This document shows positions 6,421 to 9,783 of a stretch of DNA of 9,783 bases, one piece after another. Numbering within the stretch: position 1 is the first letter of the stretch; the number at the start of each line of letters is the position of its first letter. The notes beneath the pieces are model-generated. The model ran no database searches. It was not told where the DNA came from and saw nothing but the letters and a program-made list of their open reading frames with translations. Source of the stretch: Oscillospiraceae bacterium (lineage in GTDB: Bacteria; Bacillota; Clostridia; Oscillospirales; Ruminococcaceae). The position numbers and the translations under genes were made by a program. The stretch is taken from NCBI GenBank assembly GCA_009776345.1, contig WRLS01000078.1, positions 1-9,783 on the forward strand. Direction: 5' to 3'.

Positions 6421-6795
6421 ATGCTAAGTATCCCTACAAGCAATGAGATAACGATCGAAGTTGACGGCAGGAAAATCGCCGTGGCGCAAAGCTACCGCGC
6501 GCGCACAACCCGCGACAGCAAGTACGTGGAGGCCTTCGGCTCCGCGGAGCCTGTCGCGACAGTAGGCGGGCGGGTAAAGCACCAGCTTGAACTTTCAAGG
6601 GTGCTGATCTCCGCGCCCGGGGACGGGGTTGATTTCCACGCGATATCGGGCTTCAATGTCGTCATCGTAAAGCCTGACAGAAAGGTCATATACTCCGGCT
6701 GTGAGTGGGCGGGGATAGACGAAACCGCCGGGCTTGGCAGTGTGGTGCTGGAATCCGTGACAATCGTGGCTTCCAAAAGATTGGAAATTGCCTAG
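6421..6795 (+). CDS. Tail tube protein
   Basis: Inner tube subunit of the contractile tail, placed directly after the sheath gene. The 124-residue product alternates strands and turns (EITIEVDGRKIAVAQSYRAR, then DFHAISGFNVVIVKPDRKVIY) and ends with AGLGSVVLESVTIVASKR, the pattern of tail-tube beta sandwiches in Mu gpM/XkdM-type proteins of similar size. I chose ATG 6421; a GTG four codons earlier at 6409 is possible, and GGG at 6407-6409 fits ATG 6421 better. Its stop TAG overlaps the GTG of the next gene by one base. Confidence 0.8.
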   Translation: MLSIPTSNEITIEVDGRKIAVAQSYRARTTRDSKYVEAFGSAEPVATVGGRVKHQLELSRVLISAPGDGVDFHAISGFNVVIVKPDRKVIYSGCEWAGIDETAGLGSVVLESVTIVASKRLEIA

Positions 6796-7097
6796 TGGCG
6801 GGGGCGGGCTTTGCCCCCTGCCGCCTCAGTGCCGCAGATCAGCTTAATATCCTGCGCGAATACCCGGGGCAGATAGGCGGGCTGATTTCTTTGGGGCTTG
6901 CCCCCGAAGACGCCGCCGCAGTGGCGTATAACGCGGCTGTGCTTTATTACGCGATAAAACCGGACAAGCCGTTTTCTTGCATAAAGGATGTGCTTGGGCG
7001 GTATTCGCTCGGGGAAATCGCAAGCTTGTGCAAGCTTCAGCAACAGGCGCAAAACAGCGAAATCGAATTCGGGCAGGCGGGGGAGGCAGATTCATGA
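6795..7097 (+). CDS. Tail assembly chaperone-like protein
   Basis: A small protein of 100 residues in the position of the tail assembly chaperone (Mu gp41, PBSX XkdN). It is mainly helical: a segment with DQLNILREYPGQIGGL, a middle helix AAAVAYNAAVLYYAI, and a final helix RYSLGEIASLCKLQQQAQ, which is reminiscent of chaperone C-termini. GTG 6795 shares a base with the tube stop and has no strong Shine-Dalgarno sequence, so coupling to the tube is likely. It overlaps the next gene by four bases (ATGA). Chaperones of this kind are often made with a second frameshifted product; the next gene is in the -1 frame but has its own ribosome-binding site. The call rests mainly on position. Confidence 0.5.
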   Translation: MAGAGFAPCRLSAADQLNILREYPGQIGGLISLGLAPEDAAAVAYNAAVLYYAIKPDKPFSCIKDVLGRYSLGEIASLCKLQQQAQNSEIEFGQAGEADS

Positions 7098-7447
7098 GCA
7101 TACTTGCAGAGCTGGCGGCACACCGCGCGCTTTACCTGCACGCGATGGGCGGCGCGAACCGGGATGTTTCCGTGCCGCAGCCTTTCCCCGTGCCGGTCGG
7201 CAGCTTACCGCGGGATGATTTTAAAGCCGCGCCGCTGTTTGCGGCGGAGAGCGCGGCGGCTTCCGTGACGGGCGGATATCCCATCGTACATGAAACCGCG
7301 TTGGCGAAACCGGAAGTGCGGGAGGTCATCACGGATATCCGCTACCCGGAGCCTTCCGTGCGGGAAAACGCCCCCGCGTATATCCCGGGCGGTATGTCCC
7401 CGGAGAGGGAAAGCCGCCTTGCCCCCCAAGATATGGAGGAAAATTAG
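7094..7447 (+). CDS. Unknown 117-residue protein at the tape-measure locus
   Basis: I do not recognise this protein. It begins with a short helix (MSILAELAAHRALYLHAMGG), then becomes Pro/Ala-rich with little predicted structure (VPQPFPVPVG; FAAESAAASV; YPEPSVRENAPAYIPGG) and ends acidic (RLAPQDMEEN). It lies where Mu and PBSX carry the tape measure, normally a long coiled-coil protein of several hundred residues, and it lacks coiled coil or membrane segments. ATG 7094 overlaps the preceding stop, and GGGGGAGG (7079-7086) sits 7 bases upstream. It may be a reduced chaperone extension, a very short ruler, or an unrelated baseplate factor; the sequence does not decide. Confidence 0.7.
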   Translation: MSILAELAAHRALYLHAMGGANRDVSVPQPFPVPVGSLPRDDFKAAPLFAAESAAASVTGGYPIVHETALAKPEVREVITDIRYPEPSVRENAPAYIPGGMSPERESRLAPQDMEEN

Positions 7448-7810
7448 ATGCAAAATATGCAGTTCCGCGATTATGTGTTTCGGCACAACCCCGCAAAGAT
7501 ACGCGTTTCGAGCCGAAACCTGATCGCCGAGGATTTCTTGCCCGGCAAAGGCGGGGTTACGCGGGGTCTGGGCAAAGTGCCGCGCCAAGTTGTGTGCAGC
7601 GGCAGTTTTTCGGGGGCCAACGCGGCGGACGCGCTTGAGCAGGCGGCGGGCTTCAGGCGCAGTACAGCGCATGAGCAATCGGGCGTGCTGTTCTTGCCGG
7701 GGATGGAGCCGTTTACCGCACAGCTGCGCGAATTTGTCATGGAGGCGGAGGGCGATGGCCGCGTGATCCCGTATACAATCACTTTTGTTGAGACGGGGGC
7801 GGGGCTGTGA
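7448..7810 (+). CDS. Hub adaptor-like protein (gpN/DNA-circularisation N-domain-like)
   Basis: Probable baseplate hub adaptor linking the tube to the hub. The 120-residue product has the pattern FRDYVFRHNPAKIRVS early, then GLGKVPRQVVCSGSFSG, an Asn/Ala-rich helix, and a final block GVLFLPGMEPFTAQL through IPYTITFVETG. That resembles the N-terminal domain of Mu gpN/gp43 or XkdP-type proteins, which have long C-terminal extensions or a LysM domain that this one lacks. The ATG follows TGGAGGAAAATT. The GTG of the next gene overlaps its stop. The order before a gpD-like hub supports the role. Alternative: an unrelated small baseplate protein. Confidence 0.55.
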   Translation: MQNMQFRDYVFRHNPAKIRVSSRNLIAEDFLPGKGGVTRGLGKVPRQVVCSGSFSGANAADALEQAAGFRRSTAHEQSGVLFLPGMEPFTAQLREFVMEAEGDGRVIPYTITFVETGAGL

Positions 7811-8739
7811 TACGAATTACTCCGTCATATAAAAACGGCGTACCTGCGGCGATGTCATTGCTGGAGGCTGAAGTTTCCGAAACGCTGGAAAGCCCCGCGG
7901 TAAGTGTAACCGCGTCATTTTTAGCTGAAAAGCACCCCGGGGACATTGCCGCGCTGGAGGTTGTGAAGGGCGGCTACTACTTCCTCGGGAATGTGGACGC
8001 GCAGCGCACCGAGCTTTCCGACAGGGGGCTGATTGTAAGCGTGGACGCGCGTTCCGCCGCCGCCCTCCTGCTGGACAACGAGGCCCTCCCGATGGATTAT
8101 ATCGGCATAAGCTTGGATACGCTCTTCGCGCGGCACATCACGCCCTACGGTTTTTCGCTCAGCCGGTTGGAGCCTAACCGCCGCCTTGCGTCCTATCCCG
8201 TACATAAGGGCATCAGCGAATGGGAGGCGCTTTGCGGGTTTATCCACTACGCTTATGGCTGCCGCCCGCAGGTAAAGGGCAGGACTGTATTCGTGCGCAC
8301 ACAAAAGCCGCAGCGGGTACTGAATATTTCCAACAAAGGCGGCGGGGCGATATTTACAAAGCTTTCGGAACAGCGCACGCCGTACAGCATAATCTCCCGC
8401 GTGGTTATCCGCGATTATTTAGGGGAGTACAGCACCGGCGTAAATAACCCGTCGGCAGACGGCATACGCCGCACACGCTACCAGATTCCGGCGGGGGAGC
8501 TTGTAGACTACGCAAGGCACGACGCGGATTTCCGCATAAAGCAGTCCATGGCGGCCTCACGTAGCTGGGGCGTTACGCTCCCCGGGCTTGAGGATGCGGA
8601 ACTCGCGATGGAAGCACGGCCGGATGAACCGGGGTTTTCCGGGCAAAGCATGGCGGTTACGGCGTGGAAATGGCGCGTTACCCCGCGCGGGGACATGACA
8701 GAATTAAAGCTTGGCATGGGCAGTTATATTTGGAATTAA
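7807..8739 (+). CDS. Baseplate hub protein, late-control gpD / Mu gp44-like
   Basis: Probable trimeric hub at the tail tip, which holds the spike (families of P2 gpD, Mu gp44, T4 gp27 and PBSX XkdQ). The 310 residues begin with a strand-rich domain (ESPAVSVTASFLAE; YYFLGNVDAQRTELSDRGLI), followed by DARSAAALLLDNEALP and a helical region around residues 133-156 (HKGISEWEALCGFIHYAYGC), a typical hub module. The C-terminal third ends WKWRVTPRGDMTELKLGMG, again hub-like. GTG 7807 overlaps the previous stop (GTGA). The spike gene follows after a 12-base gap. The frame is intact. Confidence 0.82.
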   Translation: MIRITPSYKNGVPAAMSLLEAEVSETLESPAVSVTASFLAEKHPGDIAALEVVKGGYYFLGNVDAQRTELSDRGLIVSVDARSAAALLLDNEALPMDYIGISLDTLFARHITPYGFSLSRLEPNRRLASYPVHKGISEWEALCGFIHYAYGCRPQVKGRTVFVRTQKPQRVLNISNKGGGAIFTKLSEQRTPYSIISRVVIRDYLGEYSTGVNNPSADGIRRTRYQIPAGELVDYARHDADFRIKQSMAASRSWGVTLPGLEDAELAMEARPDEPGFSGQSMAVTAWKWRVTPRGDMTELKLGMGSYIWN

Positions 8740-8751
8740 ACGGGGGTTTCT

Positions 8752-9096
8752 ATGAGATATATGACAGGTACGGGTGCGTCCGGCCCAATGTTTACAGTAG
8801 CGCACGTGACTTATTCTGATTCAACCGGCTTCGGCGCGCTGGGCGAAAGCGAAAAACGCGGCCTGCCTGTATTCGGGCCGCGCGGGATTAGCTGGTCGCC
8901 CTGTGAGGGTGACAGGGTTTTGCTCATGCGGGAAAACGGCGCGGACATCTGCCTTGGGGTTTTAAGCCCCGATGGGCTTGCCCCGGGCGAGATAATGGCG
9001 TCCACGCCGGGCGGCGCGGTGCTTCACCTGAAAGCAAACGGGGAGATACGCCTAAACGACATGGTAATACCGCCGCCGCAAAAGGGGGGAAGCTGA
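8752..9096 (+). CDS. Baseplate spike, gpV / Mu gp45-like (minimal)
   Basis: Probable puncturing spike attached to the hub, 114 residues. The core shows an OB-like barrel (about residues 36-75: RGLPVFGPRGISWSPCEGDR then VLLM and CLGVL), with the GD turn at Gly53-Asp54 that is typical of spike OB domains. It continues into a short repetitive strand region (GEIMASTPGGAVLHLKANGE, to IRLND) that could form a stub of beta-helix. There is no HxH metal-binding tip, and the protein is much shorter than many spikes, so the tip may be supplied by another protein. GGGGG at 8742-8746 precedes ATG 8752; the stop overlaps the next ATG by one base. Confidence 0.75.
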   Translation: MRYMTGTGASGPMFTVAHVTYSDSTGFGALGESEKRGLPVFGPRGISWSPCEGDRVLLMRENGADICLGVLSPDGLAPGEIMASTPGGAVLHLKANGEIRLNDMVIPPPQKGGS

Positions 9097-9443
9097 TGGA
9101 CACTTTACTCAGGGCGGGGGAACACGCAACAGACGGGCGCGGAATCCCGATAACAATTGACGGAAGCCGCGAGCTTTTACAGCAGGCGATGATCCGCCTG
9201 ACTGTCCCGAAAGGGCGGTTCCGGCTTGACCCCGGGCTTGGCAGTGAGCTTTATAAGCTTTCCGGCTGTGCGTCGGCAATGCGCGGCCGCGTCGCGGCGG
9301 CGTATGTGCAGGAAGCGCTCCTGCCGCTTTCGGGGGTGCGCGCGGAGGATGTATCCTGTAATACGCCCGCGCCGGATGTGCTTACCGTGGCGGTTACGCT
9401 GTCGGTGGATGGGGAGCGCTACACGGCGGAGGTTAGGGTTTAA
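9096..9443 (+). CDS. Baseplate wedge protein, gp25 / gpW / Mu gp46-like
   Basis: Small baseplate protein that anchors the sheath to the baseplate, 115 residues. The arrangement DGSRELLQQAMIRLTVPKG, a turn and strand RFRLDPGLGSELYKL, helix RVAAAYVQEALLPL and final strands DVLTVAVTLSVDGERYTAEV matches the GPW/gp25 family, closest in form to Mu gp46. ATG 9096 overlaps the spike stop (TGATG). A baseplate J gene would be expected next; instead the gene is followed by repeat-filled non-coding DNA to the end of the window. Confidence 0.84.
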   Translation: MDTLLRAGEHATDGRGIPITIDGSRELLQQAMIRLTVPKGRFRLDPGLGSELYKLSGCASAMRGRVAAAYVQEALLPLSGVRAEDVSCNTPAPDVLTVAVTLSVDGERYTAEVRV

Positions 9444-9502
9444 TTCGTAATGCGTAATTAAAAGGCGGTTTTGCGTAGGGGTGGGTCATCCCGCCTAAAA
9501 TT

Positions 9503-9541
9503 CCCCTCCTTGGAGGGGTGGCTGGCGGCGCAGAGCGCCGC
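9503..9541 (+). repeat. GC-rich stem-loop repeat, same family as 4050-4091
   Basis: CCCCTCC (9503-9509) with GGAGGGG (9512-9518), then GCGGCGC (9525-9531) with GCGCCGC (9535-9541), loop aga. Layout and spacing match the unit at 4050-4091 although the stems differ in sequence, as expected if pairing is conserved. Confidence 0.6.
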
Positions 9542-9643
9542 AGGATTTAGGATTAAGGTTTTAGGGTTCAGGAAAAGGACGACACAATAATTTTCTTCCC
9601 TTCCTATATCCTCAATCCTAAAACCTAAATCCTGCCGAAGGCC
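9541..9643. repeat. CCTAAA/TTTAGG-type inverted repeat element
   Basis: AGGATTTAGG (9542-9551) pairs exactly with CCTAAATCCT (9624-9633); inner words of TTTAGG and CCTAAA continue imperfect pairing. The left arm contains the reverse complement of the CGTCCTTT block found in the copies at 298-350 and 3531-3634. The right end reads CCTGCCGAAGGC, as in the first copy. Confidence 0.65.
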
Positions 9644-9653
9644 GCCGGGGTGG

Positions 9654-9739
9654 TTTTTAACACGATTTTATCATCGGCAATTTTTCACCGCTCAAGCCGC
9701 GGAGGCTGTTACTTTGCACCGCGGCAAAGTAACCAAAAC
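9654..9739 (+). repeat. 27-base-core hairpin element, copy B
   Basis: Core at 9681-9707 is identical to the reverse complement of 3949-3975. It is followed at once by a perfect 10-bp hairpin, GTTACTTTGC (9708-9717) with GCAAAGTAAC (9724-9733), then CAAAAC as in copy A. Compared with copy A, three of ten base pairs have changed on both sides so that pairing is kept. Confidence 0.8.
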
Positions 9740-9783
9740 GCGCTCAGGGGGCTGGGGGCCGCTACCCCCGCTCGCCCCCTAAG

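Larger units (their letters stand above)
9444..9783. other. Gene-free, repeat-packed stretch after the wedge gene
   Basis: No gene is supported. In order it holds short CGTAAT words directly after the last stop (9446-9461), a GTAGGGG/CCCGCC hairpin (9475-9495), a stem-loop repeat (9503-9541), a CCTAAA-type inverted repeat (9541-9643) and the second copy of the 27-base-core element (9654-9739). The last ~40 bases are G- and C-rich tracts that run off the end of the window. Confidence 0.75.

Noticed and set aside
7079..7097. Programmed -1 frameshift joining the chaperone-like gene to the 117-residue gene
   Set aside because: The downstream gene is in the -1 frame and GGGGGAG is slightly slippery, but re-pairing in the A site is poor and GGGGGAGG works as a normal ribosome-binding site for ATG 7094.

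Overview
This window is a compact cluster of phage-type structural genes, all on the + strand, for a particle with an HK97-fold head and a Mu/PBSX-like contractile (myovirus) tail. Family assignments come from reading the translated proteins; no database search was run. The GC-rich coding sequence, the protein styles (PBSX/Mu-like with Shine-Dalgarno runs of G) and the stem-loop repeats suggest a Clostridia-type Firmicute chromosome carrying an integrated or domesticated phage. That host call is inference.

Layout. 1-372: no gene, only dispersed stem-loop and CCTAAA-type repeats. 373-3529, head block: portal, a prohead-protease-like protein with a Cys/His cluster, and the HK97-type major capsid protein. 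3530-4147: 618 bases without a gene, packed with repeats and hairpins. 4148-9443, neck/tail/baseplate block: head-tail adaptor, stopper-like protein, tail-terminator-like protein, contractile sheath, tube, small chaperone-like protein, a 117-residue unknown, a short gpN-like hub adaptor, a gpD/gp44-like hub, a gpV/gp45-like spike and a gp25/gpW-like wedge protein. Most genes in this block are joined by 1-4 base stop/start overlaps, so they probably form one transcript. 9444-9783: again no gene, only repeats.

How the genes fit together. Portal, protease and capsid build the head. The adaptor, stopper and terminator form the neck and tail top. Sheath and tube form the contractile tail, and hub, spike and gp25-like protein start the baseplate. 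The order matches Mu/PBSX, except that no tape-measure gene lies between the chaperone-like gene and the hub adaptor; a 117-residue Pro/Ala-rich protein of unknown function is there instead. No terminase, baseplate J/I, fibre or lysis gene lies in the window; they may lie outside it.

Most unusual points: the missing tape measure; repeat-filled seams around otherwise intact gene blocks; two inverted copies of an element (3919-4003 and 9654-9739) that bracket the tail block and share a perfect 27-base core beside a hairpin with three compensatory base-pair changes; three telomere-like CCTAAA-rich elements; and several genes whose ribosome-binding sites point to CTG or ATC rather than standard start codons.
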